Source of the DNA: Lithospermum erythrorhizon
Lineage: Eukaryota; Streptophyta; Magnoliopsida; Boraginales; Boraginaceae
Reading direction: 5' to 3'
DNA length: 64,000 bases
Assembly (NCBI GenBank): GCA_019722365.1
Contig: JADFUC010000006.1
Location: forward strand, 124,001 to 188,000
Below, piece after piece: positions 23,043 through 33,148 of the stretch. The position numbers and the translations under genes were made by a program. How positions within the stretch are numbered: position 1 is the first letter of the stretch; every line of letters begins with the position of its first letter. The notes under the pieces were generated by a model. It made no database searches. It had not been told where the DNA came from and saw nothing but the letters and a program-made list of their open reading frames with translations.

Positions 23043-25441
23043 ATGCTTAAGCAAATTCTAGCAAAATTCCCTCGAAAGTCATCTAAAACAAGTCCGGTAG
23101 ATTCAGTTGAAAAGAATTCATGCAACAATGATGCAAACCTGGGAAATGGAGTTCCATTGACCAACAGTTGTACTGTCTTGTCAACCCGACTGAATGTCGT
23201 GAAACGAATGTCTTCAGCAATATTTCCAGCAAGTGTAACATCTGGAGCAATGCCCGTTGAGCCTCAAGTTCCCTTTAAAGATGTTGCGAATTCGGAGAAG
23301 CAAAATTTACTTGTGAGTAAGTTGAATCTCTGCTGCTTGGTATATGACTTCAGAGATTCCAGTAGAAACTCCTCAGATAAGGAGCTTAAGCATCAGATGC
23401 TACTAGAACTTAATGACTTTGTTGCATCTGGTTCTGCAAAATTCAGTGAAACAGCCATAGCTGCAATATGTAAGATGTGTGCAGAAAATATATTCAGAGA
23501 ATTCCCTCCTAAACATAACTATCGAACCACCCGTAGTGAGACAGAAGAAGATGATGAACCGTTATTGGATCCTGCATGGTGGCATCTTCAACTGGTATAT
23601 GAACTTTTCATTCGGCTTTTAGGCCAAGGCTCGTTTGATGTAAAAATGGCCAAAAAATACATAGATCAGAGGTTCATTTTGCAATTGCTTGACTTATTTG
23701 ATTCTGAAGACCCAAGAGAGAGAGATTGTTTAAAATCAATTCTGCACCGAATATATGGGAAGTTCATGGTGCACAGGCCATTTATCAGACAGGCTGTAAG
23801 CAATATCCTTTATCGATTTGCTTTTGAGACTGACCGCCACAATGGGATTGCTGAGCTTTTGGAGGTTTTCGGGAGTGTGATTAGTGGGTTTGCCTTGCCA
23901 TTGAAGGAAGAGCATAAGCTGTTCTTATCCAAGGCTTTGATTCCTCTACACAAACCAAAATCGTTGGGTGTCTATCACCAACAGCTAGCATATTGTATTG
24001 TACAGTTTGTAGAGAAGGAGCAAAAATTGGTCAGTGTTGTCATTAAGGGATTGTTGAAATATTGGCCCGTGACTAACAGCAAGAAGGAGCTCATATTTAT
24101 CAGTGAAATGGAAGAGCTTCTTGAAATGATCAACATGGCTGACTTTGAGAAGATCGCAGTCCCTCTGTTTCGGCGTATAGGGGGCTGCCTCAACAGCTCC
24201 CATTTCCAGGTAATTTTCAACAGAAAATTCACTTTCTTTTTATTTTTTCTCCTGATTAAAATGGAGAATTGTTCATGTGGTGGTCATGCATTACCATATT
24301 GCATGTGGATCAATTACTAAAAGTGTTATATTGATGATATCTATGCTGCAAGTGGTTTAGTGTATCCAGAACATATCCAGAACATATAACAATACCTATA
24401 TCCTTGTGAAGTTAACATGAAAGTGTCATTGATTAGTATATTTCCAGTATAGCCATAAGCCATGTAGGCCCTTAACCTATAACTTATATATCTTAGAATG
24501 ATTCATTGGTAAAGGAGTACTTGTGGACGTTCCATGTGTATAATTGGTCATGCTAAACTGAAATAACCAAAAGGACAGATATTCTTACCTTGTAAGTGAT
24601 GCATTTGTTCTTTACCTGACTTTTAAGCTATATAAAGACAATGTAGAACCAGTAGGATTGGATTGCTTCAACTTCTCTGGGTATACGGTGGCTTCCTGGC
24701 TTCCTTCTATAGGTGTTCCCTAAGTGACGAACTTTAGGTGTGAGTCTATTTGTGCAACATCACTTTTTCAGCAGACGAAAGATCAAATATAAAGTACCTT
24801 ACATGATATACTTTCTCTTTATGAACATTATGCGTAATCATGAGCCATATGGTGAGAGCTTTATTAACGAATGAGAATCTAGTTGTTCAAGTTATGATAG
24901 CGAATTGCCTGAGAGCTTCGGTAGACAACTTAGATGTTTTCCAGCTTATAGAAGAATAATATCCTCTTTATTCTGTACTAATATTTTTATGTTTTCATCC
25001 ATGGAAATGTTATCTGTGTTTCCTGATAACGGGTACATTATTGTATCTGCATTCTGAACACAACGCTCTCTTAAATATCATCAGGTAGCTGAACGAGCAC
25101 ACTTCTTATGGAATAATGATCATATCGTAAATCTCATCATGCACAATAGGCATTTGATTATGCCTATTATATTCTCAGCTTTAGAAAAGAACAACAAGAA
25201 CCACTGGAATAAAGCAGTTCTCAACCTGACACAGAATGTGAGGAAAGTTTTCTCTGAAATGGATGAAGAGTTGGCACTTGCTTGCCAATGCCGGCTAGGG
25301 GAGGAAAATTCAAAACTCGATTTTGCTGCAGAGAGGCGGAAATTGACCTGGGAACATTTAGAAACTTCTGCAAGCTTCCAAATTGCCCCCAGTAGTACTG
25401 TAGTTACAGTCGAACCAGCTACAAGCGTTCTTGCCCTATAA
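23043..25441 (+). CDS. PP2A 57-kDa regulatory subunit B' (B56), kappa-like
   Basis: Two exons, 23043-24209 and 25085-25441, give 507 residues. The junction (TTCCAG/GTAATT..ATCATCAG/GTAGC) falls between codons. This is the B56 regulatory subunit that joins the PP2A scaffold-catalytic core and selects substrates in nucleus and cytosol. The N-terminus is MLKQILAKFPRKSSK, with a variable Ser/Asn-rich region to about residue 58, then the conserved RMSSAIFPASV (about 59-69), PVEPQVPFKDV and the all-helical B56 HEAT-like array to about residue 470. Conserved words include FVASGSAKFSE, DPAWWHLQLVYE, YIDQRFILQLLDLFDSEDPRERD and, in exon 2, AERAHFLWNNDHI. Length is in the family range of roughly 490-550. 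The RMSSAIFPASV and PFKDV wording is closest to the kappa isoform of Arabidopsis. Without splicing, exon 1 would read into intron sequence and stop at 24320. The gene looks intact. Confidence 0.93.
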
Positions 25442-26540
25442 TCCCCTACGAAATAGGCACTAATAAGCTGAGGTGCACAGAAATTGATCACCCTCAGTCG
25501 ACATTTTAGCGAGTGGGAGATGCTAATTGTAGTAGTAACAGGTGGACACCATATTTGCTTGAATGAAGACTTATCATAGATTCATAGGTATGGTGCAGAA
25601 GAGAAAAACTCCTATTGACTTTCATAGGAGAGATGCCTATCTTATTGCACTTTCACCTCTTTGAAATCTGATTACTATACATAATTATGTGACAGTAGGT
25701 AGTGCTTTGTTGATAATGTCATTTTCCTTGTCAAAGTTTATCAAGTGAGTTTTAAAGAATGCTCATGTTTATGTAGAATTTCCCACAAATAGTTGTATTA
25801 TACGGAGTATTATAAACGAATAACATGTATCTTATTAATAAATTAGAATGTCCTCCTTACTAAACAAGTGTTCTATTATCATTATTATAATTATTATGAC
25901 TTTTATTGTTAGAAAATGATTATTTGTGTGGACAAAATATAATTTCACTGGAACCAGCAGAGTGAAGCGATTACGGTTAAATTAATGATATCTTTTATTA
26001 ATGTTCATTAATCTTCGCATACCAAATCTCCATATACCAAATTTCCAACTGTAAAAAGTGGTATACGTTACTAAAAATGACACGTTACTAAAATGGTACA
26101 ATTGAAAAAATTCAAAAAAAAATATACCAAAATTATTCTATACACAATTAAAAATGTGTACTAAAATTTGTTAAACAAATTGGTACAGATTACCTAAAAG
26201 TTAAAAATAAGATTATATAATTGACATTAATGATTTTTTTTTATAAATAGACAAATATTATAAAATGTCTTAAAAGAAAAAGAAAATATATCATACAATA
26301 ATTTAATTTATATTTTCAATCGTGTGAGCAATTTAATGAGCAACGCCCAATGGTAGGAACTCTCCACAATTACCTTCATCAATTATGTTCGGAATATCCT
26401 CATCTCACAAATGTTTCCAAGTCTATAACTCAACTTATAGTTTTAAGTTAATAAGTTTGTATTGATTTTACTTGAATAATTCCATTCATGTCCAAGACTT
26501 GGATCTATATCTTTTTTTTTTAATTTTTAATTTTTTAATA
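25442..26540. other. 3' UTR and intergenic DNA
   Basis: The first 400 bases contain likely 3' UTR (AATAAATTAGAATG near 25839 could serve as a polyadenylation region). Beyond about 25880 the DNA is AT-rich with repeated ATACCAAA words and no gene. Confidence 0.4.
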
Positions 26541-26564
26541 GATATCAACGATTACGTTAAATGA

Positions 26565-26798
26565 TTCAGCATCGTCGTAAAGCTGAGGAAAGGCAATGGC
26601 ATGAAGAGCATGGCTAGTGAGGAAAAAGCTTCATATGCACGCGCACAGCTAGCGAAGGAGCTGGGGCCTGTTAGAGATGTCAGCATCTTTGCTGACCGAG
26701 ATTCTTGGCTGGATCACATATCCTACCGACATGAAATGGAGAAGCCGTTTAAGTGGGCCTATAGCTGGTACCAGTTTATACGTTTCTTAATCTGTTGA
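26565..26798 (+). other. Unidentified protein-like ORF, possibly a frameshifted gene fragment
   Basis: The frame is open from after a TGA at 26562-26564, with ATGs at 26601 and 26610, and reads through SYARAQLAKELGPVRD and FADRDSWLDHISYRHEMEK, then FKWAYSWYQF, ending at a TGA at 26796-26798. A second frame starting at 26561 encodes HRRKAEERQWHEEHG and ends where the first becomes most protein-like, so one frameshift near 26600-26612 could join them. Composition is clearly coding-like within AT-rich DNA. I do not recognise the family. It is probably an exon or a gene fragment. Confidence 0.35.
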
Positions 26799-28000
26799 TA
26801 TATTTTTTATCTTTTTTATCTAAATCATTAGTATATTTTGAACTTTTGCCTGAAATTTGATGATATATTTGTGCGATTCGGTTTTACTATGTATTGAAAT
26901 ATGTCATCATATTTGTCCAAACATACAAAATATATTAATAAATTTAGACAAAAATACAAAAATTCTGTAAAATTCTGCACGGCATCCTAACTCGTCCGTT
27001 TAGATCCTGTTATCGACTTATTATTGTATGTCGGAAGTAATTAATATGTGTAGCAACAAAAAATCTTAATATGTGTATGTGAATCTAGTATGAAAAGTAT
27101 ACTCTCTCAACTGACTTATTGTGAGATATTTATAAATTTCCCTGATTAGCTATTTAGTACCGACATGGAGTCAACCCCACGACAATTAGTGCTGGACCCA
27201 TATGAAAACAAAATGTTGTATGGGTTTCTCCGAGATCATTAATGGACATGTACGGTGTTTCCAAATTTGTTAAAAGTCAAGAATTAACAAAATTTTAATT
27301 AATGAAAATTAGTGTTAAACTTATACATATACAATTGTTGTTAATATATATGATCTCGAACCCAATTTTATAACACTAAAATGCTAAAATTAACTAAGCG
27401 TGTCTTCAACAATCACTCAAATTGACATATGTTTAGTCCTAAAATTTTAAAGATTAAGTCTTGAATTTTGATAAACTATCAATCTTATTTTTGGTATTAT
27501 ACGCAGTTCATTAAACTTTTGTTAGATTAATGGTTAAATTAATAATAAAAATATAAATTAGACTATTTTTTTTTGATATATTTTCTTTTAACTTTTTAAT
27601 TACGTTTAGGTAATATGTATCGTTTTACCGATAAAAAAATCGTTAATATGATTATATAAACATATTTTTTAACTTTTAAATGTCTGGCCAGCTTGTTTAG
27701 CAATTTTTAGTACGCATTTTAATTAAGTGAATAAAATAATTTTGGTCTGTTTTTTTGAATTTTTTACTTTATGCCCAATTTTAGAATGTGCATTTTAGTA
27801 ATAATATGCAATTTTACATTAAAATTTAAATACATTATAAATATTAATGAAGCATATTATTAATGAAGCGAAGTAGATTCTCATTATCTACTATATGTTA
27901 TCCAATAAAACACTAGGTGAAGCTTGGCCTCCAATCTTTCAACTCCATCCACCTACCAACTCTCCATTACTTAACTAACCAACCAGAAGCATCATTTTAT
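26799..28000. other. AT-rich intergenic DNA, nothing recognised
   Basis: No coding frame or repeat boundary was identified. A/T content is very high. Confidence 0.4.
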
Positions 28001-28055
28001 TCATCAATTCACTATTCCAATATCCAAACCAAAGCAAAAAACAAGAAAGCAAAAA

Positions 28056-28815
28056 ATGGCTCATCATAACCAGAGATTCGCCCAAATAATCAAAACCACA
28101 TGGTCATGGAACTGGAAGAAAGGGGTTCTATGAAGAATTCAAAAGACGTCGTGCAGATAAGGGATTCTTTCATGCTGTGTAAGTTGTACTTTCCATCACT
28201 TCCTCTCTTTTCATGCTATGTTCTTTATTTATTAGTAGTGGAATTATCTTCTTAGAAAAAAACCTTCATAGGCTTTCAAGATTTGTATCTTCTATGTGCA
28301 TAACCTGATTTTAGGAACCTTGGTACATATATAATACTAATATACCAAACTACCATGCACCTAGGCTATCAACCACTCTTATTGTAGTGTTTTTATTTTT
28401 ATTTTTTTAAATTGAAATATATTGCAGAAAAACAATTTTACACGAGAAAATCCTCGCTCTAAGCATAACAACCAATTCTCTTTCGTTCTAGGAATCTTCC
28501 TCCAACTAGCAACTCTATCCACAATGTTATTTACACATTTGAACAAAATATTCTCAGCTACATTATGATATTTTTTATAAAACTACATATTCAAAACTTA
28601 CCAATAATATAAAACTTACCAATAAATATTCAACCATTAAATATTATTTATTGTATGACCACTTACCAATAATATAAAACTTTAAAAACTCTTAAATACC
28701 GTTGTTAAGCTTTTAAGTCTCATAATAATCCTAATTCGATATTCTATATTCTATGCACTGATATCAAGCTAATAACTGACTTTAATTAAATTGCAGCTTC
28801 TGTTGCTGTTTCTGA
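28056..28815 (+). pseudogene. Possible small gene ending in FCCCF (Cys-rich tail), one-base frame break
   Basis: An ATG in strong plant context (AAAAAATGGCT) at 28056 opens a frame, MAHHNQRFAQIIKTTWSW.., that stops at 28131-28133. In the next frame, from about 28090, the DNA reads GFYEEFKRRRADKGFFHAV up to a consensus donor (GCTGT/GTAAGTTG, 28178/28179). A matching acceptor (TTAAATTGCAG) ends at 28796; joining gives a tail FCCCF and a TGA at 28813-28815. One fewer G in the GGGG run at 28122-28125 would unite both frames into a protein of about 47 residues. The Gly/Phe plus Cys-cluster ending resembles cysteine-rich transmembrane-module (CYSTM-like) small proteins, but that assignment is weak. 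It could be a pseudogene, a homopolymer sequencing error, or a wrongly modelled start. Confidence 0.35.
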
Positions 28816-29189
28816 TGATTTGCTGCTGCTTCTGGTTGTGAAGAATACCCAATTAGTATTTATTAAAATAAATGCAGAACTTCATTTATGCATTTTATAT
28901 ATGTTTATGTAGTAATTTGAGCAATCTTGGAGTGTGACAATAATATTTTGTGTTGAATCATTTTATGTATCATCATCTGGCGATTGGTTTCTTATCTATC
29001 ATTGTTTTTACATCTTTTACATGTAAACAGTTAATAAGCAGCAGGTTTACACATTTGTTTTCACAGAAAATTATTAGAGGCTTATTTTAGTGTGTTTACA
29101 TTGTGCTTATTATAATCTTGACTATTGGATCATTATTTTTTTATTCGATGGTTGATATTCAATAAGAACAAAACCGGAAAAATCACTTG
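28816..29189. other. Probable 3' UTR and spacer
   Basis: AATAAATGCAG near 28870 may be a polyadenylation region for the upstream small gene. No coding sequence before the DUF247 remnant. Confidence 0.3.
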
Positions 29190-29375
29190 TTAGTTTTTAA
29201 AAAAAATCCAAGCATGCCATTAAACTGCAGCATTCCTCGCAATAGATGGAAGGCGACACTTAGACGCGATTATTGCAGCTCTCCTTGGATGATTGCTTCC
29301 ACCATTGCCGCTATCATTTTGCTTGTGCTTACTTTGATCCAAACTGTATGTTCAATTATATCCGCCATTAAGTAG
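29190..29375 (+). pseudogene. UPF0481/DUF247 protein, C-terminal remnant
   Basis: About 55 residues match the end of plant DUF247 (UPF0481) proteins: a WKATLRRDYCSSPWMIAS word followed by a hydrophobic segment, TIAAIILLVLTLIQTVCSII, which is the family's C-terminal membrane anchor, and a stop at 29373-29375. The family is normally 400-500 residues long with most of the domain upstream. Nothing upstream of about 29205 matches, so only the last tenth survives. It is a relic of a deleted or translocated copy. Confidence 0.7.
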
Positions 29376-29640
29376 TTATGTCATTTTAACCGACCCCCAC
29401 TTGGTGGGATACGGTTTGATTTGTTGTGGTTTGGTTTAGTAGTTGTCATTTGTGTTGTGTGAGTAGTGCATAATGTGGATTTTATTTGAGTGAGTGATTA
29501 AAGGGGTTGTTGTTTTCAATAATTAAATAAAGCTGATTAACTTTAAAACTTGAAGGAGCATTTTTAAATCTATCATATACTACGTATATAAAACTGGTAG
29601 TGTTTGGTGGCTAAATCTGTGATAGGCGTATCGTATTATT
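29376..29640. other. Spacer, nothing recognised
   Basis: AT-rich DNA between the DUF247 remnant and the duplicated PPR 3' end. Confidence 0.3.
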
Positions 29641-29689
29641 AGATTCTCTAATACACATGACAAGGATGATCAATGGACTATGTTATTGC

Positions 29690-30090
29690 TTGCACTTACA
29701 GATCAATCAGTGACAATTAACTATAGTTAGTCAATGACAATTCAAGATAAAACGTAGGAATAATCCAAGTTTAGCATGCATAAAAAGTAATACTAGCTGA
29801 ACATCCTCCCCTAAGAGTTGAAAATGTCAACACACGCAAAAGCCTAGATATATCAAGACACTACAGATATCAGCTATATGAAGTTTGAGGACAAGTTAAA
29901 AGCCGACTCTTCACTTTCCATTAACAAAACTGAAATTGAAACTAAATGCTCCTTCAACATTTCAAGTTGATTTTCACAAGTACCTTTAGTGAAATTTCAG
30001 GCAATTTGAAACAACTAATCAAAGAAGAGGCACAGATAGAACTTTCTTGTCCAAGTACTCCCTAGCCGGCTTTTCATATTTGGTGAAAAA
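29690..30090 (-). pseudogene. Duplicated 3' end of the PPR gene (truncated copy)
   Basis: This stretch repeats the order of 30850-31230, the 3' flank and last codons of the intact PPR gene. Shared blocks are CCTCCCCTAAGAGTTGA, then ATCAAGACACTA / ATCGAGACACTA, then AAACTAAATGCTCC, then CACAAGTACCTTTAGTGAA, then the codons for AREYLDKK. Read on the minus strand, the coding part survives only at about 30014-30085 (KP(A)REYLDKK) and then diverges. It is a partial tandem duplication about 1.15 kb away from the original, without the PPR motifs. Confidence 0.7.
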
Positions 30091-31119
30091 TATATTAAAA
30101 GATAGTATTCTCTACATATTTTACTAGTAACACACTAATAACATTTTTTTCATGTCATATTGCGTCAAAGACTTTACATTTTCTGGCTCTTCCGTATAAT
30201 GAAATAAAACAAAATGGAGCTTCTATTGTGAAGTGGTAGATAGTGTTGATACTTCACTCTTGGATCAATTTAGCTTATTATTCTATTTTCACGAGGGTTA
30301 AATTTGCATATCAAGGCTTACTTTATCCACTAAGGCGGGGAGCCTGATACATGGATTCGGGCGTTAGGACGTGTTGATGTTGATGTTCATGTTGAACACA
30401 CTACTAACATGACAACTTTGATATAAAAATAATTGGAATCAATGAATGTCTTTAGGGATGGGTAGTATTATTTTAAAAACAGCAGTACGAAGTATTATCG
30501 TAAAAACTGCAGTATGATGTATCAGAATTTTGTTGAATGGTTCCTGAGTTCAAAATTTAACATCCTATTGGGCTGCCATGAATATTATAGGTTTTGCGAG
30601 GGTGCAGGGAACCTTATAAAGCATAAAACTATTTAATCAGTCTTCCGTAATCTTTTTCAAAAAGTTTATTCCAATTTTTCGCAACTAGTCGAAGCCAGCT
30701 GAATCACCAGCCGCAACTTAGATAGAGGGAGGATGATCCAAAATTACCTTTGAATGAAAGACTGAACTCTGAAAGTTGGATATATGATAATGTATGGTAT
30801 TGCCTAGCACTTACATGGCCAAACTGAAGCTTACATCAATTCAGTACTTACTTAAGAAGAATCCAAGTTTAATTAAATCAAGCACAAAAATGATGCAAGC
30901 TAGGCTCCTCCCCTAAGAGTTGAGAATATTAAAACAGGCAATGTATTAAACTATCGAGACACTAAAGATAACAGCCATATCAAAATTCAAGCACAAGGGA
31001 ACATAAGCCAATTCTAAAAGTTTCCATGAACAAAACCGAAATGTAAACTAAATGCTCCATCAAGATTTCATGCTGCTTTACACAAGTACCTTTAGTGAAG
31101 TTTCTCACAACTTGAACAA
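30091..31119. other. 3' flank of the PPR gene and spacer
   Basis: From about 30780 to 31119 this is the homologous 3' flank of the PPR gene; the rest shows no coding or repeat structure. Confidence 0.4.
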
Positions 31120-32259
31120 CTAGTCGAAGAAAGAAGACTTCCGAGAAGGCTTCTTCCCGACAATTGCTTCCCAAACAAGAGGCGAAAACGGACCTTTCTT
31201 ATCCAAATACTCCCTACCAGCCTTTTCATCATAAAACAACCCTTTCTCCTTCAACGTACCTATAACGCTCTTAGCATCTTCCAACCCCCTCTCGCGACAA
31301 AACCCGTCAACCAAATCTACAAACGTAGCCAAATTAGGAGAATGCCCCGACTCCAACATCTCCACACAAAACTCAACCCCATCCTCCAACCTCCCCCCTT
31401 TACAAAGCCCCCTAACCAACACCCCATAACTAAACGCATTTGGCTCAATCCCATTATTCTTCATTTTCCCAAACACCCTAATCGCATCATCAAATTTATG
31501 CGCCTTACAAAACCCCTCAACAACACCAGTATAAATAACCACTTCAGGAATACTACCCTTTTCCCTCATCAACCCAAAAAGCTTCATAGCTTCTTGAACC
31601 AACCCATCCTTGCATAACCCATCAAGCATCGCTACAGCATTAGGTATAAGCCCCGTCTCCTTCATTTTCTTGAATATTTCATCTGCATCAGCGGGCACTG
31701 AAACCTCTTCAGACTCTTCCACAACTTCCTTAACACCCTTTTCAACACCAAATTCATTACCTTTAACCCTAAAACCATTACCTTTAACACTTAATTCATC
31801 ACCTTTCATACTAAATTCATCACCTTCAACACTAAATTTATCACCTTTAACACTTAATTCACCACCTTTAACACCAAATTTATCACTTCTAACACTAAAT
31901 TCATCATCTTTAACACTAAATTTATCACTTTTCTCACTAAATTCATCATCTTTAGCACTAAATTTGTCACCTTTAACACTAAATTGATCAGTTTGACGAG
32001 TTTTTTGAAAGCCAAGTTTGAATCTTTCTAGAAAATCAGGACCATTTTGGGTGATTTGGTTATGTGGGTCATTTTGAAATGGTTTCTTGAATTGGGGTTT
32101 TGGGGGTGGAGGTGGTCTTCTTCTTCTGTCTTCTCTTAAGGGTCTGTTTGGTATGGGGTGTGGAGGTGAAGGGTCAGAAGTTGAAAATGAACGAATTAAT
32201 TTGGTATAAAGTGAAGTGGATTTAGCTCTTTGCCTGAAGATCATTGATGCTTGAGCCAT
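31120..32259 (-). CDS. Pentatricopeptide-repeat protein, At4g38150-like, with heptad minisatellite
   Basis: An intronless 379-residue protein. PPR proteins bind organellar RNA. The start (MAQASMIFRQRAKSTSLYTK..RSFST) is rich in Arg/Ser without acidic residues, as in a mitochondrial presequence. Residues 41-60 form a basic Arg/Pro stretch (RRRRPPPPPKP). Residues 91-174 are twelve imperfect seven-residue units of the type D-K-F-S-V-K-G. Four or so PPR motifs follow at about 193-335 (for example VIYTGVVEGFCKAHKFDDAI and SYGVLVRGLCKGGRLEDGV). The C-terminus is AGREYLDKKGPF and WEAIVGKK, a tail I associate with the short At4g38150-type PPR proteins. Those proteins are shorter, and the difference here is largely the minisatellite. 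The frame is open throughout, so the gene is probably functional. A 15-base C run sits five bases before the ATG. Confidence 0.85.
   Translation of the reverse strand: MAQASMIFRQRAKSTSLYTKLIRSFSTSDPSPPHPIPNRPLREDRRRRPPPPPKPQFKKPFQNDPHNQITQNGPDFLERFKLGFQKTRQTDQFSVKGDKFSAKDDEFSEKSDKFSVKDDEFSVRSDKFGVKGGELSVKGDKFSVEGDEFSMKGDELSVKGNGFRVKGNEFGVEKGVKEVVEESEEVSVPADADEIFKKMKETGLIPNAVAMLDGLCKDGLVQEAMKLFGLMREKGSIPEVVIYTGVVEGFCKAHKFDDAIRVFGKMKNNGIEPNAFSYGVLVRGLCKGGRLEDGVEFCVEMLESGHSPNLATFVDLVDGFCRERGLEDAKSVIGTLKEKGLFYDEKAGREYLDKKGPFSPLVWEAIVGKKPSRKSSFFD
31738..31989 (-). repeat. In-frame 21-bp coding minisatellite, 12 units
   Basis: The unit on the plus strand is close to TCACCTTTAACACTAAATTCA. Twelve tandem copies encode the heptads DQFSVKG, DKFSAKD, DEFSEKS, DKFSVKD, DEFSVRS, DKFGVKG, GELSVKG, DKFSVEG, DEFSMKG, DELSVKG, NGFRVKG, NEFGVEK. 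All copies keep length 21, so the frame is preserved under selection or by recent expansion. Confidence 0.92.
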
Positions 32260-32264
32260 TAACC

Positions 32265-32279
32265 GGGGGGGGGGGGGGG
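32265..32279. repeat. Poly(G) run of 15 (poly(C) on the sense strand) next to the PPR start codon
   Basis: Fifteen uninterrupted G on the plus strand read as C15 in the PPR transcript, ending five bases before the ATG. Such a run is prone to slippage and to sequencing error. Confidence 0.85.
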
Positions 32280-33148
32280 TAGGGGAAGAAGATGGTATTT
32301 GGTTTGAATTGGTTAGAGTTTGTGGAAGATTTTTGGAATTGGGGTTTTTTATTGAACAGTAAAATATGTAATGTGTATAACAGCTCAGGGTGGATGGTGG
32401 CTGTGATTGTGAATGTATGATACAATGATGTTAAGGTAATAAGGTTACTGAGCTTTAACCCTCACTCCAAACATTAAAAATTTAGGTGTAAAATTACTAT
32501 TTTAGCCTCGCTATTTGTAAGTGTAATGTTTGTGGAAGTTTTATTTAAGGATAAAATCATCATTTCACATATTGTTGTTACTGTATTATTAGTCTTTCTC
32601 CGCTCCCCTTGATCATGAATGGCACACATTCACTATTAGTCTTCTCCCTCCCCTCCCTTAGATATCTTCACTTCAAAACATTTTTCACGTGATGGTGCAT
32701 TTCGTACCCGTCGTTATTTTTTAGTATAAAAAAATAAGCGATCGTGCAAAATGCATGGTCAATCACGTGGGAGTGGACGAATTTGGCGTGGAATAAGTTT
32801 TGTCATAGTAGGCGTGCGGTTGAGCTGCTAATTTGCATATCCAAATAGTATTCTTTTATAAGTGATTGTGTCTCGAATGTCTACAATGGATGTTCGTTTT
32901 ACGTAATGACGTTGGTTTAGATTCTGGATGTCTTTGATGAACGAACATCCACAATGGATATCCGTTTATGCTTTGAACGTCATCAATGGTCGTTGGTTTA
33001 CGTTATGAACATCTTTAATGGAAAGCTTTGGACGTTCTGGACGTCTTTGATGGATAGTGGGTTCAAATATTTGCAAAATTTTCAAAAATTAATTGTTGAT
33101 TAACGTCCATAACTAATGCTCAGACATTTGAATATCAACATTAGTCTT
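32280..33148. other. Intergenic region with repeated ATGGACGTTC-like words
   Basis: Upstream region of the PPR gene. At about 32870-33060 words such as GGACGTCTTTGATGGA and TGAACATCTTTAATGGA recur every 20-60 bases, suggesting a degenerate simple repeat. No gene. Confidence 0.4.

Noticed and set aside
24040..24320. Extension of PP2A exon 1 to the stop at 24320
   Set aside because: The conserved B56 sequence ends at 24209 at a GT donor and resumes at 25085; the extra residues are intron translation.
31342..31987. Plus-strand open frames opposite the PPR gene
   Set aside because: They are the antisense shadow of the PPR coding sequence and its 21-bp repeats; composition follows the repeat.
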